64,000 nucleotides of DNA from Blastochloris viridis (GCF_001402875.1 NZ_CP012946.1:846001-910000), one strand, 5' to 3'. Positions 18,434 through 29,322 are shown, counted from the first letter of the stretch. Notes: generated by a model from the sequence alone, not told the origin. Made by a program: numbers and translations.

Positions 18434-19819
18434 TTACTCCGCCGCCTCGACCTGCGGGCGGGTCTTGCCGGTGCGGGCCTTCTTGAGCAGGTCGGCGACC
18501 AGGAACGCCAGCTCGATCGACTGCTCGGCGTTGAGGCGTGGGTCGCAATAGGTGTGGTAGCGGTCCGACAGATCGTTCTCGCTGATGGCGCGGGCGCCGC
18601 CGGTGCATTCGGTGACGTTGCGCCCGGTCATTTCGAGGTGGATGCCGCCGGGATGGGTGCCCTCGGCCGCGTGGATCGCGAAGAAGTTCTTGACCTCCTG
18701 CAGGATCAGGTCAAACGGCCGGGTCTTGAAGCCGGTCCCGGCCTTCACGGTGTTGCCGTGCATGGGATCGCAGGTCCACAGTACTGCGCGACCTTCCTGC
18801 TTCACCCGCCGCACCAGCGCCGGATAGTGCTCGCCGATCTTGTCGGCGCCATAGCGGGCAATCAGCTGGATGCGGCCGGGCTCGTTGGTCGGGTTCAGGA
18901 TGTCGAGCAACGCCAGCAGCCCGTCGGCAGAGAGCGAGGGGCCGCACTTCAGCCCGATCGGGTTCTTGATGCCGCGGCAATATTCGACGTGGGCGTGGTC
19001 GGTCTGGCGGGTGCGGTCGCCGATCCACAGCATATGGCCGGAGGTGGCGTACCAGTCGCCGGTGGTGGAATCCACTCGCGTCAGCGCCTCCTCGAAGCCG
19101 AGCAGCAGCGCCTCGTGGCTGGTGTAGACGTCGGTGGTTCGCATCTCCGGATGGGTTTCCGGGTCGATGCCGCAGGCGCGCATGAAGTCGAGCGCTTCGG
19201 TGATGCGGTCGGCTAACTGCTGGTAGCGCGCCGACTGCGGCGAATCCTTCACGAAGCCCAGCATCCAGCGGTGGGCGTTCTCAAGGTTGGCGTAGCCGCC
19301 GGTGGCGAAGGCGCGCAGCAGGTTCAGCGTCGCCGCCGACTGGCGGTAGGCCGAAATCTGGCGGCGCGGGTTGGGAATGCGTGCGTCCGGCGTGAAGGCG
19401 ATGTCGTTGACGATGTCGCCGCGGTAGGACGGCAGCTCGACGCCGTCCAGCGTCTCGGTCGGCGCCGAGCGTGGCTTGGCGAACTGGCCGGCGATGCGGC
19501 CGACCTTCACCACCGGCACCGAGCCGGCGAAGGTCAGCACCACCGACATCTGCAGGAAAACCCGGAAGAAGTCGCGGATGTTGTCGGCCGAATGCTCGGC
19601 GAAGCTCTCGGCACAGTCGCCACCCTGCAGCAGGAAGGCCTCGCCCGCCGCGACTTTCGCCAGTGACTTCTTCAGCTTGCGGGCCTCGCCGGCAAAAACC
19701 AGCGGCGGAAACGAGGCGAGCTGCTTCTCGACCGCCGCTAGGGCAGCCTGGTCCGGATAATCCGGCACCTGCACGATCGGCTTATTCCGCCAGCTCGACG
19801 GCGTCCAACGCTCAGCCAT
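18434..19819 (-). CDS. Class II 3-deoxy-7-phosphoheptulonate synthase
   Basis: A 461-residue enzyme of the plant-like (type II) DAHP synthase family. It condenses phosphoenolpyruvate with erythrose 4-phosphate to begin the shikimate pathway. Visible signatures are [34 protein letters not shown] and [10 protein letters not shown], followed by [18 protein letters not shown]. The ATG at 19819 ([11 protein letters not shown]) has AAGGA nearby and matches family starts. It stands alone between two element B regions. Allosteric behaviour cannot be read from sequence. Confidence 0.95.
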   Translation of the reverse strand: MAERWTPSSWRNKPIVQVPDYPDQAALAAVEKQLASFPPLVFAGEARKLKKSLAKVAAGEAFLLQGGDCAESFAEHSADNIRDFFRVFLQMSVVLTFAGSVPVVKVGRIAGQFAKPRSAPTETLDGVELPSYRGDIVNDIAFTPDARIPNPRRQISAYRQSAATLNLLRAFATGGYANLENAHRWMLGFVKDSPQSARYQQLADRITEALDFMRACGIDPETHPEMRTTDVYTSHEALLLGFEEALTRVDSTTGDWYATSGHMLWIGDRTRQTDHAHVEYCRGIKNPIGLKCGPSLSADGLLALLDILNPTNEPGRIQLIARYGADKIGEHYPALVRRVKQEGRAVLWTCDPMHGNTVKAGTGFKTRPFDLILQEVKNFFAIHAAEGTHPGGIHLEMTGRNVTECTGGARAISENDLSDRYHTYCDPRLNAEQSIELAFLVADLLKKARTGKTRPQVEAAE

Positions 19820-19960
19820 GGTCCTTGTCCTGCCACCTTGGGCCGGGGGCAGTACGCATGCCGGCGCCGCCAAGGCGCGGGCGTTATACACCAGGGGGGA
19901 GCTTTGCCAAATCGGCCGGAGGTTCAATCGTGCTCCGGCGCCGAGCCGCTCAGCGCTGAC

Positions 19961-20117
19961 GGTCCCGGGTCGCGCGCCTGCGGCGCTTGCCCGGGACGAC
20001 GACCCTTTAAATACGCGTCATCCCGGCCGAGCGGAGCGAGAGCCGGGATCGTTGTCAGAACGAGGCGCGTCCTTTCTGCTCAGGGTCCCGGGTCCTTCCT
20101 GCGCTCGGCGCGGGACG
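19961..20117. repeat. Element B repeat pair
   Basis: It contains ggtcccgggtcgcgcgcctg ... cttgcccgggacgacga, then gtcatcccggccgagcggagcgagagccgggatc and a third ggtcccgggtcc block, the same motifs as the 17.8-kb array. It fills the gap between the DAHP synthase and glutathione reductase genes. Confidence 0.7.
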
Positions 20118-20133
20118 GCGAGGCGGAGGCCAA

Positions 20134-21495
20134 TCAGGCCGGCTGCCATTTGGTGCGCAGCGTCACCAGTTCCTCGGCGGCCGAGGGGTGCAGCGCCATG
20201 GTGGCGTCGAAGTCCGCCTTCGTCGCGCCCATCTTCACCGCGATGGCCAGGCACTGCACCATTTCCGCGGCGCCCTCGCCGATGATGTGGATGCCGAGCA
20301 CACGGTCGCTGTCGCCGTCCACCACCAGCTTCATCAGCACCTTGGTCTCGCGGCCGGTGAGCGTCGCCTTCATCGGGCGGAACTGGGCCTTGTAGACGTC
20401 GACCTTGCCGGTGCTGGCGCGGGCCTCGGCCTCGCTCAGGCCGACGGTGCCGATCTCCGGCTCGGTGAACACCGCGGTGGGGATGGCGAGGTAGTCGACC
20501 CCCGCCGGCTTGCCGCCGAACACGGTGTCGGCAAAGGCGTGGCCTTCGCGGATGGCGACCGGGGTCAAGGCGACGCGGCCGGTGACATCGCCGACCGCAT
20601 AGATGTGCGGCACGCTGGTGCGGGAGGCGCTATCGACCGAGATGGCGCCGCGGGCGTCGAGCGCGACGCCGGTCCGGTCGAGCCCGAGCCCCTGGGTGTT
20701 GGGCGCCCGACCGGTGGCGACCATCAGCAGGTCGGCCGAAAGCTCCTCGCCGCCGGACAGCAGCACGGCGACGCCACCTTCGGCGCGCTCGGCGGCGCGG
20801 ATGGTCTCGGCCAGCCGGAAACGGATGCCGCGTGCCTCCATCTCCTGCTGGATCTGGATCCGCACGTCGTCGTCGAAACCGCGCAGCACCTTGTCGCCGC
20901 GGTGCACCACCGTCACCTCGGCGCCGAGGCCGGAAAAAATGCCGGCGAATTCGAGCGCGATGTAGCCGCCGCCCTGCACCACCACGCGGCCTGGCCGCTC
21001 GGGAAGGTCGAACGCCTCGTTGGAGGTCACGGCAAGATCGCAGCCGGGGAACACCGGCCGGATCGGGTGGGCGCCGGTGGCGATCAGGATGTGCCGGGCG
21101 GTGACCCGCCGGCCCGAGCCGAGCACCACGGTATAGTCGTCGGCGAAGGCGGCATGCTCGGCGGCGATGGCGACACCGGCGCGCTCCAGGTTGGTGCGGT
21201 AGATCTTCTCCAGCCGCGCGATCTCGCGGTCCTTGGCCGCGATCAGCGCCGGCCAGTCGTGGAGAGGTTGATCCAGGCTCCAGCCGAAGCCGCGCGCGTC
21301 CTCGAATTCGTGGGCGAAGCGCGCGGCATAGACCAACAGCTTCTTCGGCACGCAGCCGCGGATGACGCAGGTGCCGCCGAACCGGAACGCCTCGGCGATC
21401 ATCACCTTGGCGCCGTAGCCGGCGGCGATGCGCGCGGCCCTCACGCCGCCCGATCCCGCTCCGATGACGAACAGATCGACGTCGAATTCGGCCAT
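20134..21495 (-). CDS. gor: Glutathione-disulfide reductase
   Basis: A 453-residue FAD/NADPH disulfide reductase that keeps cytoplasmic glutathione reduced. FAD motif: VIGAGSGGVRAARIAAGYGA. Redox-active disulfide: GGTC43VIRGC48VPKK, the glutathione reductase form. NADPH domain: VVVQGGGYIALEFAGIFSGLGAEVT. The C-terminal catalytic His is in MALHPSAAEELVT. The start at 21495 (MAEFDVDLFVIG) puts the FAD motif at the usual position. Trypanothione or mycothiol reductase are less likely given the active-site sequence and host. Confidence 0.93.
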   Translation of the reverse strand: MAEFDVDLFVIGAGSGGVRAARIAAGYGAKVMIAEAFRFGGTCVIRGCVPKKLLVYAARFAHEFEDARGFGWSLDQPLHDWPALIAAKDREIARLEKIYRTNLERAGVAIAAEHAAFADDYTVVLGSGRRVTARHILIATGAHPIRPVFPGCDLAVTSNEAFDLPERPGRVVVQGGGYIALEFAGIFSGLGAEVTVVHRGDKVLRGFDDDVRIQIQQEMEARGIRFRLAETIRAAERAEGGVAVLLSGGEELSADLLMVATGRAPNTQGLGLDRTGVALDARGAISVDSASRTSVPHIYAVGDVTGRVALTPVAIREGHAFADTVFGGKPAGVDYLAIPTAVFTEPEIGTVGLSEAEARASTGKVDVYKAQFRPMKATLTGRETKVLMKLVVDGDSDRVLGIHIIGEGAAEMVQCLAIAVKMGATKADFDATMALHPSAAEELVTLRTKWQPA

Positions 21496-21670
21496 GGTGC
21501 CTCCGGCTGCGGTCCGGTCAGACGAGAGGGGCCCTGCCACCGGCGCCGGATGCCGAGGCATGGGGCCGATGCAACGCGCCGGCCTTCCGATCCGAGTTCA
21601 ACGTTTTCGCGAGAAAACGTGAGCAGGACCAACGGCAGTTTCTGCACGCGTCCCACGGTTTTCGGAAGGT

Positions 21671-21773
21671 CATCCCGGTGTCCCCGGAAACACCCTCGCC
21701 GAAAACCCTTGGTCGAACGGGAACATCCGGCGGCCGGACGACGAAATTCCGGCCTGTTCCGCCGGAATTCGTA
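21671..21773. repeat. Element A intergenic repeat
   Basis: Contains the centre ccctcgccgaaaacccttgg, followed by cggccggacgacgaaattccggcc and a gccggaattcg end, very like the copy at 8680. It runs up to the stop codon of the DUF2059 gene. Confidence 0.6.
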
Positions 21774-22319
21774 TCAGAGCCGCAGCTCCTTGCCCGCTGC
21801 CTTCATCCGCGCCCCGGCGGCCTGAACCGCCTCGGGCGCCGCCCGCCGCGTCCAGTCCTGCAGCGCCGTCGGCAGCTTGGCGCCGAGCTGCGGCTGCTTC
21901 TTGATGATCGCTTGGCCGACGGGGCTCGAATAGAACGTCTTCAGCGCGGTCAGCTCTTCCTTGCTGTAGATCTCGACCAGGATGTCGATCACCACGGCCT
22001 CGATCTCGCCAGCGCGCTTGAGCAGGAACTCGTCGAACAACGCGTCGGAAAACGCCCGGATGGTGTCGTCGCTGGCGCTCGGGTTCTTCTGGCGCACCGC
22101 GCGGACGATCTGCTCGGAGATCGCCGGCAGCGAGCGCGACAGGCCGGCGGTCAGTTCCGCGGCGCGGGCGTAGTCGCGGGCGATCGCGATCAATTGCGGA
22201 TCGGCCGGCGGCTTGGGCTGGGTGGCCGGCTGCGGCTGGGGAGCCTGGGCGAGTGCCGGCAGCGCCGGCGCGAGCAGGCACGCCAGCGCCGCTGCGAACA
22301 CGCGAACGCGAACAGTCAT
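21774..22319 (-). CDS. DUF2059 protein, exported
   Basis: A 181-residue protein with a clear signal peptide (MTVRVRVFAAALACLLAPALPALAQA). The mature part is helical with the DUF2059 pattern, including SKEELTALKTFYSSPVGQAIIKKQPQL. The function of the family is unknown; members are periplasmic. Start at 22319 is supported by GAGGGA 6-7 bases upstream. A second DUF2059 gene lies immediately upstream on the same strand, sharing the order signal, EL/FYxSPxGxxxxxx and a C-terminal helix, so they are probably duplicates. Confidence 0.8.
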   Translation of the reverse strand: MTVRVRVFAAALACLLAPALPALAQAPQPQPATQPKPPADPQLIAIARDYARAAELTAGLSRSLPAISEQIVRAVRQKNPSASDDTIRAFSDALFDEFLLKRAGEIEAVVIDILVEIYSKEELTALKTFYSSPVGQAIIKKQPQLGAKLPTALQDWTRRAAPEAVQAAGARMKAAGKELRL

Positions 22320-22455
22320 TGTCTTTCCCTCGGTTTCGCTGCGTGACGGGCGACTGAAAAGCACGGTGCGTTTAGCCAGCATCGTCGGCGCGACGTCGTT
22401 TCCGCTCAAGCAGGGCGTTTGCGCAGAGCCGAACCCCGCAGCTGTGCGTCAAGCC

Positions 22456-22983
22456 TCAGAGTTCGAAGCCCTTCTTGCGCATCTCGGCCCGCATCCGCGC
22501 CACCATTTCTTCCGACAGCTTCGTGCTCCAGGCCTGCATGCGCTCGAAGCTCTCTTGAAGCACGACCGGCAGGACGGCGACGAACTTCTTGCCAGTCGGC
22601 GATTTGTAGAACGTCACCAACTCGCGCAGTTCCGCTTCGGTGAAGCGCGCCGCGTAGGCCCGCGCAATGGCGTCGATGACCTCGGCGCGCTTGGCGTCGA
22701 ATTCCGCCCGCAGGCTGGTCGCGACCTCGCCCAGCGCACCGGCAACGTCCGGATTGTTGGCGGCAAACATCCGCCGGGTCTGCTCGAGGTAGGCCGGCAC
22801 GATCTCGTCCAGCGCCCGCAACGAGCCGTTTGTTTCGATCAGTTCGCGGGCGAGCTGGACCTGTGCCGGCGAAGTCTGGGTCGCCGACGGCGTCGCGGCG
22901 GTTTGGGCGGCCGCGGGCAGGGCCGCGGCCAGGCTCAGCGCAATCAGGCTGCCCCGCAGGGCGCGCGCCAGAGAAAGGGACAT
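22456..22983 (-). CDS. DUF2059 protein, exported (second copy)
   Basis: A 175-residue protein with a signal peptide (MSLSLARALRGSLIALSLAAALPAAAQT) and the family motif FTEAELRELVTFYKSPTGKKFVAVLP. The ATG at 22983 has AGGAG 6 bases upstream; the ATG at 22989 is too close to it. It ends in KKGFEL. It is separated from rpiA by about 10 bp, so rpiA and this gene are probably co-transcribed; the other copy lies 136 bp downstream. Confidence 0.8.
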   Translation of the reverse strand: MSLSLARALRGSLIALSLAAALPAAAQTAATPSATQTSPAQVQLARELIETNGSLRALDEIVPAYLEQTRRMFAANNPDVAGALGEVATSLRAEFDAKRAEVIDAIARAYAARFTEAELRELVTFYKSPTGKKFVAVLPVVLQESFERMQAWSTKLSEEMVARMRAEMRKKGFEL

Positions 22984-22993
22984 ATGCATCTCC

Positions 22994-23710
22994 TCAGGAC
23001 TCCGTCGTGGCCGCTCGCGTCAGCACCTGTACGCCGCCGTCTCCGGCAACGATGGCCTTGGTCGCCAAGCCGATAAACAACCCATGCTCAACCACGCCGG
23101 GGATGCCGGCGAGGCGCTGAGCCAGCGCCAAGGGATCGGGAATGGCGCCGAACCCCGCATCGAGGATGAAGTGGCCTCCATCCGTGACGAAAACGTGGCC
23201 GTTTTCCATCCGGAGTCGAACATCCCCAGTGAGACCGAGCGCGGTTGCCGCCGCGATTATGGCACGGCGGGTCGCCTCCAGCCCGAACGGCACCACCTCG
23301 ATCGGCAGCGGGAAGCGGCCGAGCGTGCTGACCACCTTGGTGTGGTCGGCGATCACCACCATCGCTGCCGAGGCGGCGGCGACGATCTTCTCGCGCAGCA
23401 GCGCGCCGCCGCCGCCCTTGATCAACGCGAGGTCGGGCCCGATCTCGTCGGCGCCGTCGACGGTGAGGTCGAGTTCGGGCAGTTGGTCGAGCGTCGCCAA
23501 GGCGATGCCGACCCGCTCGGCCAACGCTCGGGTTGCCTCCGAGGTCGGCACGCCGCGGACGGCGAGGCCGCCACGCACCCGCTCGCCGAGCAATTCAACG
23601 AAAATGTTGGCGGTCGACCCGGTGCCGAGGCCGAGCCGCATGCCGGGCCTCACCTCGTCGAGCGCCCGCGCTGCGGCGGCGCGTTTGGCGGAGTCGCTGT
23701 TCGCGGCCAT
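22994..23710 (-). CDS. rpiA: Ribose-5-phosphate isomerase A
   Basis: A 238-residue cytoplasmic enzyme interconverting ribose 5-phosphate and ribulose 5-phosphate in the pentose phosphate and Calvin cycles. Family landmarks are [52 protein letters not shown] and [21 protein letters not shown]. The ATG at 23710 follows GGGAGAG by about 8 bases. First of a run with the DUF2059 genes. Confidence 0.95.
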   Translation of the reverse strand: MAANSDSAKRAAAARALDEVRPGMRLGLGTGSTANIFVELLGERVRGGLAVRGVPTSEATRALAERVGIALATLDQLPELDLTVDGADEIGPDLALIKGGGGALLREKIVAAASAAMVVIADHTKVVSTLGRFPLPIEVVPFGLEATRRAIIAAATALGLTGDVRLRMENGHVFVTDGGHFILDAGFGAIPDPLALAQRLAGIPGVVEHGLFIGLATKAIVAGDGGVQVLTRAATTES

Positions 23711-23849
23711 GTCATCTCTCCCGCTGCCCGTCCGGGCGCCTTGTCGATGACGGCGCTTTAGCATGGGCGCCGAGTGGCAGCCACGGTCGGGCTGGACACA
23801 GGAGCAGCCAGGCGTGATAGGGGAAGCTCCCACCACGACCGGGCCGCCC

Positions 23850-24545
23850 ATGTCCTTGATCCTTCCGCCGCTCGCCGTGTTCGACCTCGATGGCACGCTG
23901 GTCGACACCCTGCCCGACCTGATCGACGTGTTGGCCGACACGCTGAACGAGCTCGGCCTGCCGCCGCTGTCGGTGGAGGAAGGGCGCCGGCTGGTCGGGG
24001 CCGGCATCAAGCCGTTGATCGTGCGCGCCCTGGCCGAACTCGGCCGCGACACCGCGGCCGACGAGCTGGAGCGCATCTATGCCGATTACATCGACGCCTA
24101 TTCAGCCCGCATCGCCCGGCTGTCGCGACCGTACCCGGGCATGGAGGCGGCGCTGGACCGGCTGGCCGGGCAGGGTTTCCGGTTCGCGGTCTGCACCAAC
24201 AAGGTGACGGCTCTGGCGGTCCAGCTCCTGACCGAGCTGAAGCTGATCGACCGGTTCGCCGCGGTGGCGGGGTGCGACCGGTTCGCGATGCGCAAGCCCG
24301 ATGCCGGTCATCTTTGGGGCACCATCGCCGATGCCGGCGGCGACCCCACCCGGACGGTGATGGTCGGTGATTCGCGAACCGACGTCGCCACCGCCCGCAA
24401 CGCCGCGCTGCCGGTGGTGGCGGTGAGCTTCGGCTACAGCGACGTGCCGCCCGAAGACCTTGGCGCCGACCGGCTGATCGACCATTTCGACAGCCTGCCG
24501 CAGGCGATCGGCGAACTTCTGGGGTCGGCCGGCCACGGGCGCTGA
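23850..24545 (+). CDS. gph: Phosphoglycolate phosphatase (HAD family)
   Basis: A 231-residue HAD phosphatase. Motif I is [15 protein letters not shown] near the start, motif II VCTNK, motif III the Lys in RKPDAGH, and motif [17 protein letters not shown]. In Gph it removes 2-phosphoglycolate formed by Rubisco oxygenation or DNA repair. The start (ATG at 23850) is chosen because it places motif I at the expected distance; its ribosome site is weak. Other HAD substrates are possible. It is divergent from rpiA. Confidence 0.85.
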   Translation: MSLILPPLAVFDLDGTLVDTLPDLIDVLADTLNELGLPPLSVEEGRRLVGAGIKPLIVRALAELGRDTAADELERIYADYIDAYSARIARLSRPYPGMEAALDRLAGQGFRFAVCTNKVTALAVQLLTELKLIDRFAAVAGCDRFAMRKPDAGHLWGTIADAGGDPTRTVMVGDSRTDVATARNAALPVVAVSFGYSDVPPEDLGADRLIDHFDSLPQAIGELLGSAGHGR

Positions 24546-24557
24546 TCGCCGACGCGA

Positions 24558-25757
24558 TTACCGCCCCGGCAGGAAAGTCGGTCCGACCACCCGCACGCCG
24601 CGGCCGTCGGGCGCCGCCGCCGTCGATGGCTGTTGCAGCTCGGGCGCCGCAGGTGCCGGCTCGGGGGGCGGCGGCAGAGCGGCAGCGGGGTCGGTCTTGC
24701 GGCCGGTTTTCTTGTCGCGGCTGGGTTTCGGCTGCGGCTTGGCCGCCTCCTTGGCCTCTTCCAGCGCCTTCAGCTGCAGCGCCTTGGATCGCTCCTCGGT
24801 CACGACGATGTCGCCGCGCTGCACCGTGTTGTCGAGCTGGCCGATCGCTTCGGCCCAGCTCTGTCCCGCCGGCTTGCAGGCGCAGCTGGGATCGTAGGTC
24901 TGGCGGTAGCGGAAGGCGTTCGGCAGCTTGGAATAGCGTTGCTGGCCGTCGATCGACATCGCGTTCGCGACGTCCTCGCCGGGGTTGCGGTGCGCGAACA
25001 GCATTACTTCCGCCGCCGGGCACTGCGCCTTGCAGATGTGCTCGTCCTCGCCGAACTTGACCGGCGTTGCCGAGAAGCTGATCGGAAAATAAAAGCCGTC
25101 GCAGGTGCGTACGCAGACGGTTCGGTAGGTGCCGACAGTGGTGGGGGCCGCCAGGTCGGCCGGCGGCTCGGTGGTGGGCTCGTCGTCGTAGAACTCGCCG
25201 GGCTGGCCGAACAGCTGCTCGAAGAAATTGCCCGAACGCGGCCGTGCCCTCTGCTGCGGGGGCTGCTGCGGCAGGGCGGCCCGGTATTGCGGGCCGCAAT
25301 TGTTCTGGGCCAGGGCCACCAGCAGCTGCCGCCGCTGGAAATCGCGATCGGCGCCCTGCGCCCCGCGGAAGCGGCCGAGCTCGGACATCATGCGGTCGAG
25401 GTTCTGCCGTATGCGGTCGATCTGCCGGTCGAGCTGATCGCACTGTCGCGGGCGCTCGGGCGCGCCGAACAGGAAGAAGTCAGTGGGCCGCGTGCAGCCG
25501 AGCCGCTGGGCCTGGGCGATGGTGCGGTCGAGTTCGGCCTGCTGGCGGGCGATGGCTTCCTCGTAGCGGCGGCGCTCATAGGCGTCGCCCGAGGGCCGGT
25601 CGATGCGGGCGAGTTCGGCTTCCAGCCGAATGCACATCTGCATCTGCGCCTGCGGCATCCCCGGCGCCTGCGCCGCGGCGGGGCCGGCGAAAAGGGCCAG
25701 GACGGAAGCCAAGACAGGCGCCAGGACGGCGGCAATGGGAACTGCGATGGCGAGCAT
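24558..25757 (-). CDS. DUF2865 protein, exported
   Basis: A 399-residue protein with an N-terminal hydrophobic signal (MLAIAVPIAAVLAPVLASV). Residues about 20-120 hold helical Gln/Arg-rich coiled-coil-like sequence. The conserved domain includes TVCVRTCDGFYFPISFS, HICKAQCPAAEVMLFAHR and YDPSCACKPAGQSW, with six paired cysteines, the DUF2865 pattern of Hyphomicrobiales. The C-terminal 80 residues are Lys/Pro/Ala-rich. The start could be 16 codons earlier. Convergent with gph with only 12 bp between. Function unknown. Confidence 0.8.
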   Translation of the reverse strand: MLAIAVPIAAVLAPVLASVLALFAGPAAAQAPGMPQAQMQMCIRLEAELARIDRPSGDAYERRRYEEAIARQQAELDRTIAQAQRLGCTRPTDFFLFGAPERPRQCDQLDRQIDRIRQNLDRMMSELGRFRGAQGADRDFQRRQLLVALAQNNCGPQYRAALPQQPPQQRARPRSGNFFEQLFGQPGEFYDDEPTTEPPADLAAPTTVGTYRTVCVRTCDGFYFPISFSATPVKFGEDEHICKAQCPAAEVMLFAHRNPGEDVANAMSIDGQQRYSKLPNAFRYRQTYDPSCACKPAGQSWAEAIGQLDNTVQRGDIVVTEERSKALQLKALEEAKEAAKPQPKPSRDKKTGRKTDPAAALPPPPEPAPAAPELQQPSTAAAPDGRGVRVVGPTFLPGR

Positions 25758-25942
25758 TGCGCTCTCAAAACGGCGGTGGGCCTGCCACCCGGGCGGGGAC
25801 GGCATCCTTTCAAGCCAAGCTTAGTGTCCGATTTGTGGACATCGCGCCACAAACGGCGGCGCTGCCGGCGCCGCCGACATAAAACGCGCAGCGCCCGATC
25901 CGGATCCCGGCTCGGGCGCTGATTTATACGCTGGCGTTCCGC

Positions 25943-26494
25943 TCAGTCGAGATCGTCGTCCGGGCCGGAGGTTGCTTCCGAGGCCAGGGCGGCGGCGCGG
26001 GCCGTGAGCTTGTCGAGCACCCGGTCCAGCACCGCGTAATCGGTCGGGTCGAGATCGGCCACCATGCGGTCGCCGAATTCGAGCGCGGTCGGCGCGATGT
26101 CGCGATAGATCGCCAGCCCGTCCTCGGTCAGGGACAGGAACGCTTCCCTTAGGTCGGCCTTGTTCGACCGGCGGATGATGAGGTTCCGCCGCTCCAGCGT
26201 CGCCACCGCCCGAGACACCTTGGTCTTGTGCATGTGGCTGTGGGCGCCGATCTGCTTGGCGGTCAGGGTGCCGAATTGGCCGATGGTGGCGATGACGCGC
26301 CATTCGGGAATGGCGATGCCGTAGCGCTCGCCGAAAATCTGGCCCAACGCCCGCAGCACCAGTGCCGACAGCACATTGAAACGATAGGGCAGGAAGGCTT
26401 CAAGCTGCAGCGGCGGTTCGCCGGTCGGGAACGGGATGACACTGGCCTCGGAATCCTGCTCGGGGACGGCCGGCCGCGTTGAATGAGGTTGCAT
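25943..26494 (-). CDS. MarR-family transcriptional regulator
   Basis: A 183-residue winged-helix regulator. The DNA-binding domain covers WRVIATIGQFGTLTAKQIGAHSHMHKTKVSRAVATLERRNLI, with a wing at RRSNKADLREAFLSLTEDG. MarR proteins bind small palindromes as dimers and release DNA on ligand or redox signals. The start at 26494 (MQPHSTRP) is preferred over an earlier one lacking a ribosome site. A perfect 16-bp palindrome lies 135 bp upstream, between this gene and a TRAP binding protein gene. Confidence 0.88.
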   Translation of the reverse strand: MQPHSTRPAVPEQDSEASVIPFPTGEPPLQLEAFLPYRFNVLSALVLRALGQIFGERYGIAIPEWRVIATIGQFGTLTAKQIGAHSHMHKTKVSRAVATLERRNLIIRRSNKADLREAFLSLTEDGLAIYRDIAPTALEFGDRMVADLDPTDYAVLDRVLDKLTARAAALASEATSGPDDDLD

Positions 26495-26628
26495 GCACAG
26501 TCTTCTGGTGAACCGGAACTCTGACGAGATCGCGCCGTTCCGATAGCTTAGGGCAGGTTTGCTGGAAAGGACCCTGCCACCTCCTGATCGCACATCGAAT
26601 TGGTAGCGCTACGGACTAATCGGCTGCA

Positions 26629-26644
26629 GCGCCAAATTTGGCGC
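26629..26644. promoter_or_regulatory. Perfect 16-bp palindrome, candidate operator
   Basis: The sequence gcgccaaatttggcgc is its own reverse complement. It lies in the 295-bp gap between the MarR gene (starts 26494, leftward) and the TRAP binding protein gene (ends 26790, same strand). It could be a MarR site controlling the regulator, or a short hairpin ending the binding-protein transcript. The rest of the gap shows no gene. Confidence 0.4.
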
Positions 26645-26789
26645 AAATTTCAGCAATTCCGGCGAACGGATACCAGCCGACGGCGGGGGCAGGGGCGGGA
26701 CCGGCGAAACGCTTTCTGGTTGAGCCTTAGATTGGCAGGCATGCTTCAGTGTCGTCGGCGTGGGGCAAGGGTGCCCCGCGCCGGCACCA

Positions 26790-27878
<1,089 letters not shown>

Positions 27879-28047
27879 GCTCGAATCCTCTTTGAGGGAC
27901 GCCGAACGCGGCGCTGGTGAACGGGTTGGCATCCTTGGACCGCAACCTGGTGGGACGGCGGCGGCGGCGCTGGCGAGGCCGTATTACGCGGTGGACGGCT
28001 CGCCCTGCCGCCGCGACGCACCTATATGGGAAGAACGGAGGCAAGTC

Positions 28048-28569
28048 ATGACCAAGCGAATCCTAAGCGGTGTGTGCGGGGCGATCTTTGTGCTCGGCGT
28101 GGCGCTGGCGGGACCGGCCGCGGCGGAAGAGCCTGACCTGATCTTTCGGAAGTCGACAGTGTGGAAGATGCTGACGCCCGACGACAAGCTCGCAACGTAC
28201 GCCATTGACGATCCCGACGTGGAGGGCGTGGCCTGTCACTTCACCGTGCCCGAGCGCGGCGGCGTCTCTGGCATGTTCGGCGTCGCCGAAGAGGCGTCCG
28301 ACGCCTCGCTCTCCTGCCGGCAGATTGGTCCGATCAAGTTCAAGGTCAAGTTCTCGCAAGGCGATGTCGTATTCCGCCAGTCGCGGTCGCTGTTCTTCAA
28401 GAAGATGCAGATTGTGCGCGGCTGCGACGAAAAACGCAACGTACTGGTCTATCTGATCTATTCCGACAAGATCATCGAAGGGTCGCCGAAGAACTCGACC
28501 TCGACGGTTCCGATCATGCCCTGGGGCGGCAGTGACACCCCGGCTCGCTGCGCGGACTTCGTGAAGTGA
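28048..28569 (+). CDS. creA: CreA family protein, exported
   Basis: A 173-residue protein of the CreA family. It has a signal peptide (MTKRILSGVCGAIFVLGVALAGPAAAEE), then VACHFTVPERGGVSGMFG, DASLSCRQIGPI and the terminal LIYSDKIIEGSPKNSTSTVPIMPWG, which is well conserved. The function of CreA is not known. GGAGG sits about 7 bases before the ATG. The gene ends at a hairpin shared with the convergent gene. Confidence 0.9.
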   Translation: MTKRILSGVCGAIFVLGVALAGPAAAEEPDLIFRKSTVWKMLTPDDKLATYAIDDPDVEGVACHFTVPERGGVSGMFGVAEEASDASLSCRQIGPIKFKVKFSQGDVVFRQSRSLFFKKMQIVRGCDEKRNVLVYLIYSDKIIEGSPKNSTSTVPIMPWGGSDTPARCADFVK

Positions 28570-28580
28570 CGTGAATGCGG

Positions 28581-28613
28581 GTCGATCCGGCGGCGGAAAA
28601 CCGCCGGGTCGAC
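28581..28613. terminator. Hairpin between convergent genes
   Basis: The arms gtcga-t-ccggcgg (28581-28593) and ccgccgg-g-tcgac (28601-28613) pair over 13 positions including one T-G wobble, with a 7-base loop. It lies 11 bp after the creA stop and before the stop of the convergent gene at 28678. Confidence 0.6.
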
Positions 28614-28677
28614 GTCCCGAACGTTCAGCCAAGCGAACGGCACGGTGTCACGGCCGGCGGCCCGGCAACGTATGCGC

Positions 28678-29010
28678 TCAGCGGACGCAAATGATGGCGA
28701 CCTGCTCGCGGCAGGACCGGCCGCTGCACGACGGTGTGATCGGAGACAGTTGCGCCACCTGGGTGGCCGGCAGCGAGCCGGTGCTTTCGTCACGGTCGAA
28801 CCGGCCGAATTCGACCACGGCGGTATAGTCGCGGCTGCGGCACCACGCCGCTGCGGCCGCTTGGCCGCAGGGCCGGCCGCTCGCCAGGCATTCATCGATT
28901 CCATAGCCGTCGACGTTCGGAATGACGAAGGTGGTCGTCTCCGCCGATGCGGCGGCGCCAAACAGCACGGCCGCAACGCAGCCGACCAGGACTGAACGGG
29001 GAAAACCCAT
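28678..29010 (-). CDS. Small secreted cysteine-containing protein (unknown function)
   Basis: A 110-residue protein with a likely signal peptide (MGFPRSVLVGCVAAVLFGAAASAE). The mature part has cysteines in YGIDECLASGRPCGQAAAAAWCRSRDY and in ITPSCSGRSCREQVAIICVR, suggesting disulfides in the periplasm. The start is uncertain: ATGs at 29031, 29016 and 29010 share the frame; the last has AAGG 8 bases upstream. I do not recognise the family, though similar small proteins are common in Hyphomicrobiales. Confidence 0.65.
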   Translation of the reverse strand: MGFPRSVLVGCVAAVLFGAAASAETTTFVIPNVDGYGIDECLASGRPCGQAAAAAWCRSRDYTAVVEFGRFDRDESTGSLPATQVAQLSPITPSCSGRSCREQVAIICVR

Positions 29011-29322
29011 GGCCATGACCTTATTACGCATGGGCCAGGACACCCGCAGCCCACCAACACACGTCAACGACGAACCCCGCCGCTCGTCGCGACGACGGCG
29101 GGTTCAATCGCGCGTGATGGTTAGAGCGGTCCGGTCGAGCTCTCGTCAATCAACGGTGCCGTGCGCCGCCGATTTTGCCGCGAGGTGTTGCCCGTGGGTC
29201 GCAGCCGCGGCTGGAACCCGCAGCCTCTGGTTCGGCAAAGGGCTTGATTGCGATCTGACGTTGCGGTTTGCGGGCGGCGAAGTCTCGCAGCGCCGGCATC
29301 GCCGATTGGTCAGGCCGTCCGG
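29011..29322. other. Gap of about 310 bp, nothing recognised
   Basis: It lies upstream of the secreted protein gene and after the stop of the next minus-strand gene. No credible frame, RNA or repeat was seen. Confidence 0.4.

Noticed and set aside
17750..18551. Arg/Gly/Pro-rich frames across the tandem array
   Set aside because: The frames only reflect the repeat; all phases give similar low-complexity peptides.
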